From Wenzhouxiangella sp. 15190 (GTDB lineage: Bacteria > Pseudomonadota > Gammaproteobacteria > Xanthomonadales > Wenzhouxiangellaceae), in contig NZ_QVMV01000006.1 in assembly GCF_003417465.1 (NCBI RefSeq), positions 1 through 64,000 of the forward strand: DNA of 64,000 bases, read 5' to 3'. The notes below the pieces were generated by a model. That model searched no databases. It saw only the letters and a list, made by a program, of their open reading frames with translations, and was not told the origin of the DNA. Below, piece by piece: positions 16,681-24,852 of the stretch; the stretch's first letter is position 1; the number at the start of each line of letters is the position of its first letter. A program made the translations under genes and the position numbers.

Positions 16681-18054
16681 CTACCGGTCCGCTCTCCGGC
16701 GCAGATAGTTGAGCAGGTCCACTCGCGTGATCAGGCCCATGAACTCCTCGCCGTCGAGCACGATGGCGACGAGGTCGCGGTTGAAGATCGGCAGCAGGTC
16801 GTCGATGCTGTCGTTGACCTGTACCGCTTCGAGCTTGGTGACCATGGCGGAAGAAACCGGTTCTGAAAAATGGTCTTCGTGCCTGTAGACGGCCATCAGC
16901 AGATCTGATTCGTCGACGATGCCGACGATGCGCTTGCCGTCGATGACCGGCAGTTGCGAGACGTCGTAGAGTTTCATCCGCTTGTAGGCGTTCGACAGCG
17001 GCTCGTCGGGACCCACGGTGATGGCATCGCGCGTTGCGGCTGGTCGCGCGATCAAATCGCGCAGGTCGCCGTGCTCGTCGGTGTCCAGGAAGCCCTGCTC
17101 ACGCATCCAGGTGTCGTTGTACATCTTCGACAGGTACTTGTTGCCGGTGTCGCAGACGAAGCTGAGCACTTTCTTTGGTTCCGTCTGCTCGCGGCAATAT
17201 TTCAGCGCGGCCGCCAGCAGAGTGCCGGTCGAAGAGCCGCCGAAAAGCCCCTCCTTCTCGAGTAGCAGACGTGCGGTGAGGAAGCTCTCCTTGTCGGAAA
17301 TCGAGTAGGCCTTGCGCACGCGCGAGAAGTCACTGATTGAGGGCAGGAAGTCCTCGCCGATGCCTTCGACCATCCAGCCGCCGGCGTCGTCGCGCACATT
17401 GCCGGTGGCAACGTAGTCGGCCAGGATCGAGCCTTCCGGGTCGGCCAGTACGAGCTCGAGCTCGGGTGCGGCTGTGGCAAAGTGGCGCGAGAGGCCCGTG
17501 ATCGTCCCGCTGGAGCCGACGCCGAGGACTAGGGCATCGAGTTCGCCGTTCATCTGTCGGATGATTTCCGGGGCGGTGTCTTCTTCGTGAGCCTTGGGGT
17601 TGTCCGGATTACCGAACTGGTTGATGAAATAACTGTTTTCCGTCTCGCCGGCCAGTTTTTCAGCCAGGTCCTGGTAATACTCGGGATGACCCTTGCCGAC
17701 GTCGGAGCGGGTGATGATCACTTCCGCGCCCATGGCCTTGAGGTTGGAAATCTTCTCCCGGCTCATCTTGTCGGGAATGACCAGAATCAGGCGGTAGCCC
17801 TTCTGGGCGGCGACCAGGGCGAGACCCAGCCCGGTATTGCCGGCGGTGCCTTCGATGATCGTGGCGCCTGGCACGAGGTCGCCGCGGCGCTCGGCCTCCT
17901 CGATCATCTTCAGGGCGATACGGTCCTTGATCGATCCGGCCGGGTTCTGGTTTTCGAGCTTGAGGTAGAGCTCGCAGGGCCCGGTATCCAGGTTGTTGAC
18001 GCGCACGATCGGCGTGTTGCCGATCAATTCGAGGGTATTGCTGTAGACGTTCAT
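16681..18054 (-). CDS. Cystathionine beta-synthase
   Basis: This 457-aa fold-type II PLP enzyme has the catalytic lysine K43 in NPAGSIKDR, the PLP phosphate loop EGTAGNTG near 75 and GVGSSGTITG near 180. Two CBS domains follow at about 340-457, as in eukaryotic and some bacterial cystathionine beta-synthases. It lacks the haem-binding N-terminal region. It condenses serine and homocysteine to cystathionine, and with the adjacent gamma-lyase gives the reverse transsulfuration route. ATG 18054 (MNVYSNTLEL) was chosen over an upstream frame extension. Confidence 0.92.
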   Translation of the reverse strand: MNVYSNTLELIGNTPIVRVNNLDTGPCELYLKLENQNPAGSIKDRIALKMIEEAERRGDLVPGATIIEGTAGNTGLGLALVAAQKGYRLILVIPDKMSREKISNLKAMGAEVIITRSDVGKGHPEYYQDLAEKLAGETENSYFINQFGNPDNPKAHEEDTAPEIIRQMNGELDALVLGVGSSGTITGLSRHFATAAPELELVLADPEGSILADYVATGNVRDDAGGWMVEGIGEDFLPSISDFSRVRKAYSISDKESFLTARLLLEKEGLFGGSSTGTLLAAALKYCREQTEPKKVLSFVCDTGNKYLSKMYNDTWMREQGFLDTDEHGDLRDLIARPAATRDAITVGPDEPLSNAYKRMKLYDVSQLPVIDGKRIVGIVDESDLLMAVYRHEDHFSEPVSSAMVTKLEAVQVNDSIDDLLPIFNRDLVAIVLDGEEFMGLITRVDLLNYLRRRADR

Positions 18055-18144
18055 CCCGGGGGTCTGGTCATATGGGGTTGCCAGCCGGCCACGATAGCCC
18101 AAGTGGCGGTGCGGGGGCAAGGAAAGTCGGGAAGGGACAATGCA

Positions 18145-18170
18145 AACGCCCGGCGCGGCGGCCGGGCGTT
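18145..18170 (-). terminator. Hairpin terminator after the YdcH-like gene
   Basis: AACGCCCGGC (18145-18154) pairs with GCCGGGCGTT (18161-18170), a perfect 10-bp stem with a 6-nt loop. On the minus strand it lies 23 bp after the stop of the YdcH-like gene and is followed by TTTG, a short T tract. It separates this gene from the cystathionine pair. Confidence 0.6.
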
Positions 18171-18193
18171 GGCGGGAATCAGTTGGGCCGGAT

Positions 18194-18412
18194 TCAGGCG
18201 GCCTGCGATTGTTCCATCATGCGGGTGAGTTGGTCCTTGGTGCGGAGCTTTTCTCGCTTGAGCTCGTTGAGGGCCAGATCTTCCATCGGCGCGGTGCCGT
18301 TTTCGGCGGCCAGTACCCGTTTTTCGAGCTGCTGATGCTGGTTGTAGAGTCGACGGAACTCATCATTGTTCTTGAGCATGACTTCCACCTGATCCTTCTG
18401 ATTCTCGAACAT
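18194..18412 (-). CDS. YdcH-family (DUF465) small protein
   Basis: This 72-aa, mostly helical protein has the YdcH/DUF465 pattern: an N-terminal EFRRLYNQHQQLEKRV segment, then LALNELKREKLRTKDQL near the C terminus. The function of the family is unknown. ATG 18412 (MFENQKDQVEV) follows an AGGAG-type site in the reverse strand; the longer frame from 18466 is not supported. A 244-bp gap on its upstream side holds a 9-bp GC hairpin (18475-18498) and otherwise nothing I recognise. Confidence 0.82.
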   Translation of the reverse strand: MFENQKDQVEVMLKNNDEFRRLYNQHQQLEKRVLAAENGTAPMEDLALNELKREKLRTKDQLTRMMEQSQAA

Positions 18413-18656
18413 GGGCAGACTCCTTCTGTTGGGTCCGTGAGTGCATGCGAGCGCTTCCGCCCGCACATAGAACGACGGGCCGCACTGCGGCGGCCCGTGT
18501 GAAATTCGGGGATGAGATGCTGCGCTACAGGGTGCGCTGGTTCAGAATCGTCCCTGCGGCGGCTGGATGCTGCGAGCAAAGCGCTCGAAAAATCAACCAT
18601 CACAATTACTTTATAGCGCCGACGCTCGCAGAGTTCAAGGGCCAGCTCGGAATCCA

Positions 18657-19655
18657 TCAGTCGTTCAACAGAATCACGTCCACACGGCGGTTCTTGCGTC
18701 GGCCGTCAGCGGACTCATTGCTGGCAATCGGGAAGTCTTCACCCATGCCCACGGCCTGGATGCGGTCGGCGTCGATACCCTGTTCGACGAGGGCGTCACG
18801 CACCGCCTCGGCGCGCAGGCGTGAAATGCGCATGTTGGCGCTGGAAGAGCCGGTCGAGTCGGTGTGACCCTCAATGCGGATCTGCTTGTCGGGCTCGCCC
18901 TCGACCAGCCTGACCACGTCGTCGAGGTGATCGCGCGCCTCCGGCTGGAGCGTGGTTTCGCCGCTGTCGAACAGTACGTCGCCTAGGGTGACGACCACGC
19001 CGCGGTCGGTTTCGCGCAGTTCCAGGTATTCCAGGCGTCGACGCATGGAATCGGCGGCCTCGGTAGCCAGTTCGGCTTCCCGGTGCGCGAGTTCGATTTC
19101 GCTGGCCTGAGCCTCGGCCAGGCGACGGGCGGCCTCGGCCTCCTCGCGCGCCTCGCGCTCGCGGCGGGCCGCTTCCTCGCGCAGATCCTCGGCAGTCATG
19201 GCTTCGAGACGAGTGCGTTCGACTTCCTCGCTGGCCGCCTCGCTCTGCAATATGGCGCGCTCGGCTTCGCGACGTGCCTGCTGGACTTCGAGCCGGCTGG
19301 CGCGCAGCAGAAGCCGCGTCCGTTCGGCTTCAACGGCATCGATCTCCTCGCGCGCCTGGGCGCGGAAGGCCTCGGCGCGCGCGATCTCGAGGCGCTTGGC
19401 CGCCAGCTTGATCCGGTGTGAAAATTCGGCTTCCGAGAGGCCTTCCGCGCCGGCGGCGCGCACGGCGCGTTCGGTATCCGACAGCGCGAGCGGAACGCGA
19501 TCGGACAATTCGGTGTTGGCCCGGAATTCCTCCAGATCGCTCTGCAGGTTGCGCAGTGCGGAATTTTCCCTGGGCTGCTGCGTGGCGCAGGCGGTTAGGG
19601 CGGCGAGTATCAGTACCACGAGGGTTGTGCGGATGGCTCGATGCAGGAAGATCAT
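18657..19655 (-). CDS. OmpA-family lipoprotein with long coiled-coil region
   Basis: This 332-aa exported protein has a lipoprotein signal ending AALTAC (lipid-modified Cys near residue 23). A DUF4398-like region and a long charged Ala/Glu/Arg coiled coil cover about 30-215. The C-terminal OmpA peptidoglycan-binding domain is at about 220-330, with FDSGETTLQPEA, IEGHTDSTG and NRRVDV. It probably links the outer membrane to peptidoglycan. Its start overlaps the upstream DUF4398 gene by 4 bp, so the two are made together. Confidence 0.9.
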   Translation of the reverse strand: MIFLHRAIRTTLVVLILAALTACATQQPRENSALRNLQSDLEEFRANTELSDRVPLALSDTERAVRAAGAEGLSEAEFSHRIKLAAKRLEIARAEAFRAQAREEIDAVEAERTRLLLRASRLEVQQARREAERAILQSEAASEEVERTRLEAMTAEDLREEAARREREAREEAEAARRLAEAQASEIELAHREAELATEAADSMRRRLEYLELRETDRGVVVTLGDVLFDSGETTLQPEARDHLDDVVRLVEGEPDKQIRIEGHTDSTGSSSANMRISRLRAEAVRDALVEQGIDADRIQAVGMGEDFPIASNESADGRRKNRRVDVILLND

Positions 19656-20044
19656 GGCTGGATGGCCTCCTCGCCGAAGACCTCGACCAGGTCAGAGCGA
19701 ACCTGTTCGAGATCTTCCTGCTTGCGCTGAAGTTCCGCGCGGACGAGCGCGGCCCGGGTACGGGCCAGTGCCAGCTGTGCTTCGATTTCGGCCTGCTCGG
19801 CCAGGCGCCGGGCGTCGTCGGGGCGATCGTTCTCGAGTGCCTGGGCAGCTCCATTCAGCCGTTCGCGCGCGTAGCGCAGTTCGATCGGCGCATATTCCTC
19901 GGCATCCGCCGCCTCGGCCTGCTCAATCGCGTCGCGTGCGTTGTTGAGCATGGAAGGATCAGGGGGCGTGGTGGCGCAGGCGGCGACCAGCGTCAGCAAT
20001 GCTGCGCCGGCAAGCAGACGTTTAGTCATCATCAAGTCGGTCAC
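19652..20044 (-). CDS. DUF4398-domain lipoprotein
   Basis: This 130-aa lipoprotein has signal peptide MTDLMMTKRLLAGAALLTLV and lipobox VAAC (Cys near 23). The DUF4398 helical domain follows, with ARDAIEQAEAADAEEYAPIEL and ARERLNGA. The GTG start at 20044 was chosen because AGGAAG lies 5-6 nt upstream; an ATG at 20032 is possible. It overlaps the OmpA-family partner, which carries a similar helical region. The function of the pair is unknown beyond an envelope role. Confidence 0.85.
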   Translation of the reverse strand: MTDLMMTKRLLAGAALLTLVAACATTPPDPSMLNNARDAIEQAEAADAEEYAPIELRYARERLNGAAQALENDRPDDARRLAEQAEIEAQLALARTRAALVRAELQRKQEDLEQVRSDLVEVFGEEAIQP

Positions 20045-20074
20045 TGGCTTCCTGTTTTCAGGTGGGGACGCGGA

Positions 20075-20716
20075 TCAGGCCGCGTCCGGCTGGTTTTCCG
20101 GCATGGCCCTGCGAACGGGCTCGATGGCCTTGAGTTCTTCGCAGATGCTTCGAATGCGCTCGAGCGGTTCGATATCACAATCGAACCTCTCGGCATTATA
20201 GACCTGTGGCAACAGACAACAATCGGCGAGTGTCGGTTCATCGCCGTGGCAGAAACGGCCGGTGCGCGGATGGTCGAGCATGCGTTCGACAGCGGCCAGG
20301 CCGGCTTCGGTCCAGTGCCGGTACCAGGCCAGCTTGGCGTCCTCGTCCAGGCCGGCCGGCCCGGTCAGGTACTTGAGCACGCGCAGGTTGTTGAGCGGGT
20401 GAATCTCGCAGGCGATGGCCTGGGCAATGGCGCGCACCCTGGCGCGCCCGACGGAATCGGTCGGCAACAGGGCAGGCCGGGGATGTAGCTCTTCGAGGTA
20501 CTCGAGCATGGCCATCGACTGGGTGATCACGACCTCGCCGTCGACCATCGTGGGCACCAGCTGCTGCGGATTGAGCGCCGTGTAGTCCCCCCCGTACTGC
20601 TCGCCACCACCGCGCACCAGGTGCACGGGCCGGATCTCGTGGTCGATACCCTTGAGGTTGAGCGCCATGCGCACCCGGTAACTCGCCGATGAGCGCCAAT
20701 ACGAATACAGAATCAT
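20075..20716 (-). CDS. maiA: Maleylacetoacetate isomerase (zeta-class GST)
   Basis: This 213-aa GST-fold enzyme isomerises maleylacetoacetate to fumarylacetoacetate with glutathione. The N-terminal active-site loop is YWRSSASYRVRMALN, where the usual SSCS is SSAS. NPQQLVPTM and ITQSMAMLEYLEE form the glutathione site. It is the last gene of the homogentisate cluster and overlaps fahA by 4 bp. A long open frame that continues upstream to 21820 is only a shadow of fahA. ATG 20716 is the family start. Confidence 0.92.
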   Translation of the reverse strand: MILYSYWRSSASYRVRMALNLKGIDHEIRPVHLVRGGGEQYGGDYTALNPQQLVPTMVDGEVVITQSMAMLEYLEELHPRPALLPTDSVGRARVRAIAQAIACEIHPLNNLRVLKYLTGPAGLDEDAKLAWYRHWTEAGLAAVERMLDHPRTGRFCHGDEPTLADCCLLPQVYNAERFDCDIEPLERIRSICEELKAIEPVRRAMPENQPDAA

Positions 20717-21699
20717 CTTTCGTACCGCACGACCTTCTGTTCGATGGCGCCGAAGATGGACTCGCCTTCGCGCGTTTTCATTTCGATGCGGACGACGTCG
20801 TCGAACTGCATGAACGGCGTCTTCGGCTCGCCGCCGGCGATGATCTCGAGCATGCGCTTTTCCGCCAGGCAGGAGGCGCCGCGGCTGGTGTCCTGGTTGG
20901 CGATGGTGCCCGAACCGACCAGTGAGCCGGCCGCCAGCGGACGGGATTTGGCCGCATGGGCGACCAGTTCGGCGAAGGAAAACTGCATGTCCTCGCCGGC
21001 TTCCGGTTCGCCGAACAGCTCGCCGTTGAGATGGGTCAGGAGCGGCAGGTCGAGCTTGCTGTCCCGCCATGCGTCGCCCAACTCGTCGGGTGTGACCACC
21101 ACCGGCGCCAGGGCCGAGCGCGGCTTGGACTGCAGGAAGCCGAAGCCCTTGGCCAGTTCGCCCGGGATCAGGTTCCTCAGTGAAACGTCGTTGAGGATCG
21201 TGACCAGCTGGATGTGCCCGGCGGCCTCGCCGGCATCGACGCCCATCGGCACGTCGTCGGTAATGATGCCGATCTCGGATTCGAAATCGATGCCCCACTC
21301 GGTCGAGGCCATGGTGATGGGGTCGTAGGGCCCCATGAAGCCGTCGGAGACGGCCTGGTACATCAGGGGGTCGGTGAAGAAGCTCTCCGGCACCTCGGCA
21401 CCGCGCGCCTTGCGTACGCGCTCGACGTGCGGCAGGTAGGCCGATCCGTCGACGAACTGGAAGCAGCGCGGCAGCGGCGCGGCCAATGCCTGCACATCCA
21501 GGTCGAAGCTGCCCTCGGCCGTGCCGTTCATCAGGTCCTCGAACAGGCTGGCAAGCCGTGGGGCGGCGCTGTCCCAGTCGTCCAGGGCTGTCTGGAGCGT
21601 CGGTGCGATGTCCGTGGCCAGGACCGCCCGGGTGAGGTCGCGGTTGACGACGACCAACGTGCCGTCGCGTCCGCCTTCTTTGAGGGTTGCCAATTTCAT
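20713..21699 (-). CDS. fahA: Fumarylacetoacetate hydrolase
   Basis: This 328-aa FAH-family enzyme splits fumarylacetoacetate into fumarate and acetoacetate, the last step of tyrosine degradation. The metal site is seen in WGIDFESEIGI (acidic ligands near 135-145) and the ILNDVSLRN segment near 167, with a C-terminal GSGTIANQDTSRG motif. It belongs to the shorter bacterial FAH type of about 330 aa. An AGAGG site precedes ATG 21699. It lies between hmgA and maiA; the hmgA-fahA gap holds repeat element H4. Confidence 0.93.
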   Translation of the reverse strand: MKLATLKEGGRDGTLVVVNRDLTRAVLATDIAPTLQTALDDWDSAAPRLASLFEDLMNGTAEGSFDLDVQALAAPLPRCFQFVDGSAYLPHVERVRKARGAEVPESFFTDPLMYQAVSDGFMGPYDPITMASTEWGIDFESEIGIITDDVPMGVDAGEAAGHIQLVTILNDVSLRNLIPGELAKGFGFLQSKPRSALAPVVVTPDELGDAWRDSKLDLPLLTHLNGELFGEPEAGEDMQFSFAELVAHAAKSRPLAAGSLVGSGTIANQDTSRGASCLAEKRMLEIIAGGEPKTPFMQFDDVVRIEMKTREGESIFGAIEQKVVRYER

Positions 21700-21760
21700 G
21701 TGTTGTTGCCTCTAAGTTCGTTTGTGTGGCTGCTTTTCGGCTAGCGATCTGGTTTGGTCG

Positions 21761-21930
21761 AGAAAATAGTGAATAGAAAATAGTAAATAGAAGCGGGCTT
21801 TCGGGGAAACGGTGTGCCATCTATTGTTGACGGATGCTTTCGGCTTGCCGTGACGAAGGTGTCATTCCTTCGCAATGCCACAGAACGCCCGAAGCCGAAC
21901 TATTTTCTATTTTCTTTTCTCTATTTTCTA
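21761..21930. repeat. Heptad-repeat inverted element, AAATAGW family (H4)
   Basis: Left arm 21761-21793 consists of units AAATAGT, GAATAGA, AAATAGT, AAATAGA. Right arm 21900-21930 is the inverted array. The core of about 106 bp begins GAAGCGGG and ends CCGAAC. The right arm runs into the stop codon of hmgA: the TAG read on the minus strand (21928-21930) is part of the array. It fills the hmgA-fahA gap. Confidence 0.8.
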
Positions 21931-23055
21931 ATCCTTCGGTTTCCAACTATCCACATACCCCGTCCACTCGATCTTTTCGGCATCGTCGGTGACATCGAGT
22001 GCATCGCGGGTGTCGAGCATGACGGCGACTTCCTCGGTCTTGTCTTTCTTGGGCGTGAACGCATTGTTCATCGCCTTGGGATGGGGGCCGTGGGTGAAGC
22101 CACAGGGGTGGTGCGTCATCATGCCGGGGTGGATGTTGTCGCGCGAGAAGAAGTTTCCGGCGTGATAGAACAGTACCTCGTCGTAGTCATCGTTGTTGTG
22201 GAAGAACGGCACCTTGAGCGCGTCTTCGTCGGACTCGAACGGACGCGGCGTGAAGGTGCAGATGACGAAGCGGTGCGCCACGAAGGTGGTGTGCGCCGAC
22301 GGCGGCAGGTGATAACGATGGCTCATGAGCGGCCGGATGTCGCGCCAGTTGATGCGCACCGGCATGAGATCACCCTTCCAGCCGACCGCATCCAGCGGGT
22401 TGAACGGATAGGTGATGGTCGAGACCTGCTGGCGCCGCTTGACGTGGACTTTCCACTCGTCCTCTCCCTGCTGGTCGCGGAAGGCATCGTCGATTTCCGG
22501 GCTGTCGAGGATGGCCGGGTCGAAGATGGCATGCGGGCCGACCAGGCCTTTCTCCGGAAGCATGTAGCTGGAGTTGGTCGCTTCGATGAGCAGCATCTCG
22601 ACCGGTGCGTCGGACTCGATGCGCCACATCGTGCCGCGCGGCAGCATGATGTAGTCGCCGTCGCGAAAGCTCAAGTGGCCGAAGTCGCAGAACAGCTCGC
22701 CCGCACCGTCGTGGATGAACAGCAGCTCGTCGCCGTCGCCGTTGCGGACCAGGTGGTCCATCTTGCCGTCGGAGTGCCAGCAGCGGAACTTGCAGTGCGC
22801 GTTGCTGAGCAGCTCGGCGGCCTGCCACGGCGAATTCAAGCCATCGTCGAGCTTGGTCGTATCGAAGGCGCGGGGCTGCAGCGGCCCTTCGAAATCGGTC
22901 CAGCCGGTGGGCATATGCGTGTGGTAGAAGTGCACGGCCGGGCCGAAGAAACCTTCCTTGCCCATCTCGCGCTCATAGGTTCCCTCGGGCAGGTTGGTAT
23001 GCGCCTGCCGGCTGGCCCTGCCTTCGACTTTTGAATGGCTGATCCACTTTTTCAT
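21928..23055 (-). CDS. hmgA: Homogentisate 1,2-dioxygenase
   Basis: This 375-aa cupin-fold iron dioxygenase opens the ring of homogentisate to maleylacetoacetate. The C-terminal segment FFHNNDDYDEVLFYHAGNF followed by HPGMMTHHPCGFTHGPHP holds the candidate iron ligands. It is shorter than the 430-440 aa classical enzyme and belongs to the compact bacterial form. GGAGG lies 6 nt before ATG 23055; a longer frame to 23154 is repeat-derived. The stop codon lies within heptad element H4. It is flanked on both sides by AAATAGW elements. Confidence 0.9.
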   Translation of the reverse strand: MKKWISHSKVEGRASRQAHTNLPEGTYEREMGKEGFFGPAVHFYHTHMPTGWTDFEGPLQPRAFDTTKLDDGLNSPWQAAELLSNAHCKFRCWHSDGKMDHLVRNGDGDELLFIHDGAGELFCDFGHLSFRDGDYIMLPRGTMWRIESDAPVEMLLIEATNSSYMLPEKGLVGPHAIFDPAILDSPEIDDAFRDQQGEDEWKVHVKRRQQVSTITYPFNPLDAVGWKGDLMPVRINWRDIRPLMSHRYHLPPSAHTTFVAHRFVICTFTPRPFESDEDALKVPFFHNNDDYDEVLFYHAGNFFSRDNIHPGMMTHHPCGFTHGPHPKAMNNAFTPKKDKTEEVAVMLDTRDALDVTDDAEKIEWTGYVDSWKPKD

Positions 23056-23110
23056 TGCTGCCTCCGGTTGGGTCTTTGCTGTAGAGCGTGCTTTGGCTTT
23101 CGGTGGAAGT

Positions 23111-23224
23111 TTAGAAAATAGTAAATAGTAAATAGTGAATAGAAGCAGTACCAAGTGGCGACTGGCAGATTCCCGGGCCGGCCGCGGGGAATCTATTTTC
23201 TATTCACTATTTTCTATTTTCTTG
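23111..23224. repeat. Heptad-repeat inverted element, AAATAGW family (H5)
   Basis: Left arm 23111-23143 carries AAATAGT three times, then GAATAGA. Right arm 23192-23224 is the inverted array. The 48-bp core begins GAAGCAG and has a GC-rich palindrome CCCGGGCCGGCC. It fills the hppD-hmgA gap, with its right edge 1 bp from the hppD stop codon. Confidence 0.8.
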
Positions 23225-23225
23225 C

Positions 23226-24272
23226 TCAAAGCACGCCGCGCTTTTCCTGGTCGCGCTCGATCGCCTCGAACAGGGCCGTGAAGTTGCCCTCGCCGAAGCC
23301 TTCGTTGCCCTTGCGCTGGATGATCTCGAAGAAGATCGGGCCGATGTTGGTCTTCGTGAAGATCTGCAGCAACTGCTTGTCGGCATCGTTGGGATCGGCG
23401 TCGATCAGGATCTTGTTCTTGCGCATGCGTTCCACGTCTTCGCCATGGTTCGGAATGCGCTCGTCGATCGCGTCATAGTAGGTGTCGGGTGTGTCGAGGA
23501 AGTCCACGCCTTTCTCGCGCAGCCCCTCGACGGTCTCGTAGATGTTGTCGGTGTAGAGCGCGATGTGCTGGACGCCTTCACCGTTGTATTCGTCGAGATA
23601 CTCGTTGATCTGGCTCTTGGGATCTTCCGATTCGTTGATCGGGATGGCGATCTTGCCATTGGGCGCGGTCATGGCCTTTGACTTCAGGCCGGTGGCCTTG
23701 CCCTTGATGTCGAAGTACTTGACCTGGAAAAAGCCGAACAGGTCTTCATAGAAGTCCGACCACTGCTTCATGTTGCCGTTGTAGACGTTGTGCGTGAGGT
23801 GGTCGATGAAGTTCATGCCCATGCCTTCGGGATGGCGATCGACCGCCGGGTCGAATTCGAAGTGCTTGTCGAGGTCCTGCTCGCCTTCGGTCAGGTACAG
23901 CACGGAACCACCGATGCCCTCGATGCAGGGTACGTCGATCGGCAGGGTGTCGGGCTTGTTCTCGACATCCTTGGCGCCCTTGCCACGGACGGCTTCGTAA
24001 GCGGCTTTCGAATCCGACACGCGCATGGCGAAGCCGGTGCAGCAGGGGCCGTGGGCGGCGCTGAAGTCGCTGGCGAAGGAGTCGCTGGTCTCGTTGACCA
24101 GGAAGTTCATGTCGCCCTGGCGGTACAGGGTGACCGGCTGCGACTTGTGGCGCGCCACGGCAGTGAATCCGAGTTGATTGAACAGGTCGTGCAGCATCGC
24201 CGGTTCGGGCGCGGCGAATTCGATGAATTCAAACTGCTCGACGCCAAGCGGATTGGGATGGGACTGGCTCAT
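23226..24272 (-). CDS. hppD: 4-hydroxyphenylpyruvate dioxygenase
   Basis: This 348-aa Fe(II) enzyme converts 4-hydroxyphenylpyruvate to homogentisate. It has two vicinal-oxygen-chelate domains; the C-terminal one carries the iron ligands in NFIDHLTHNV (His near 175), GEGVQHIALYTD (His near 255) and GPIFFEIIQRKGNEGFG (Glu near 325), with the last motif diagnostic. ATG 24272 follows an AGGAG site. It is the first gene of the operon hppD-hmgA-fahA-maiA, divergent from the MarR gene across a 136-bp region with a palindromic operator. Confidence 0.95.
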   Translation of the reverse strand: MSQSHPNPLGVEQFEFIEFAAPEPAMLHDLFNQLGFTAVARHKSQPVTLYRQGDMNFLVNETSDSFASDFSAAHGPCCTGFAMRVSDSKAAYEAVRGKGAKDVENKPDTLPIDVPCIEGIGGSVLYLTEGEQDLDKHFEFDPAVDRHPEGMGMNFIDHLTHNVYNGNMKQWSDFYEDLFGFFQVKYFDIKGKATGLKSKAMTAPNGKIAIPINESEDPKSQINEYLDEYNGEGVQHIALYTDNIYETVEGLREKGVDFLDTPDTYYDAIDERIPNHGEDVERMRKNKILIDADPNDADKQLLQIFTKTNIGPIFFEIIQRKGNEGFGEGNFTALFEAIERDQEKRGVL

Positions 24273-24361
24273 GATTCGGTCTCCTTGCAAACTGGTGCGT
24301 TTCGAAGAAAGGCGATACTCGGGACAAATTGGCAATGAACTTGCCGGATACCCATGATATT

Positions 24362-24377
24362 AGTTACATTTGTAACT
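24362..24377. promoter_or_regulatory. Palindromic operator for the MarR-type regulator
   Basis: AGTTACA (24362-24368) and TGTAACT (24371-24377) form a perfect 7+7 inverted repeat with a 2-bp spacer, typical in size for MarR dimers. It lies in the hppD/marR divergent gap, 31 bp before the marR ATG and about 90 bp before hppD. A weak -35/-10 pair for the regulator (TTGCCG 24341-24346, TTACAT 24364-24369) would overlap it, suggesting autoregulation. Confidence 0.65.
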
Positions 24378-24408
24378 GTTTTCAAGCCCGACGGACACTG
24401 ATTCGACC

Positions 24409-24843
24409 ATGCTCGACCTCGAGGAATTCCTTCCCTATCGCCTGTCCGTGCTTTCCAACCGGATCAGCAACGGCATTGCCCGCACTTACCAGGAGCGCTT
24501 CGATCTGAGCGTGACGGAGTGGCGGGTGATCGCCATCGTCGGCCGCTATCCCGGGGTGACGGCCACCGAAGTGGCCGAGCGCGCCGCAATGGACAAGGTC
24601 GCCGTCAGCCGGGCGGTCAGTCGATTGCTCGAGTCCGGCCGGCTCGAGCGTCACGACAACCATCCGGATCGACGCGCCAAACGGCTGTATCTGAGCGGGG
24701 AGGGCGAGGAAATCCATGAGGCGATCGTGCCGGCGGCCCTCGCCTATGAGCGTGATCTGCTGGAAGTGCTCGAGCCCGAAGAGCGGCGCCGCTTCCTCGA
24801 CAGTCTCGAACGCCTGGCCAGGGCCGCCGAGCGCCACGGCTGA
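24409..24843 (+). CDS. MarR-family transcriptional regulator of tyrosine catabolism
   Basis: This 144-aa winged-helix protein has the MarR core: LSVTEWRVIAIVGRYPGVTATEVAERAAMDK (recognition helix about residues 45-80) and a wing with DRRAKRLYLSGEG near 90. It is transcribed away from hppD, so it most likely represses or senses aromatic intermediates for hppD-hmgA-fahA-maiA; this is inference from position and the palindrome at 24362. truC starts 9 bp after its stop and may be co-transcribed. Confidence 0.88.
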   Translation: MLDLEEFLPYRLSVLSNRISNGIARTYQERFDLSVTEWRVIAIVGRYPGVTATEVAERAAMDKVAVSRAVSRLLESGRLERHDNHPDRRAKRLYLSGEGEEIHEAIVPAALAYERDLLEVLEPEERRRFLDSLERLARAAERHG

Positions 24844-24852
24844 GTGCCGGAA

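Noticed and set aside
18413-18656. Possible small RNA or gene in the 244-bp gap
   Set aside because: A 9-bp GC hairpin at 18475-18498 is present but lacks a T tract or a promoter I could support, and no frame has a ribosome site.
20713-21820. Extension of the maiA frame through the fahA gene to 21820
   Set aside because: The extension is the fahA sequence in a different frame. The GST fold starts at 20716 with a family-typical MILYSYWRS.
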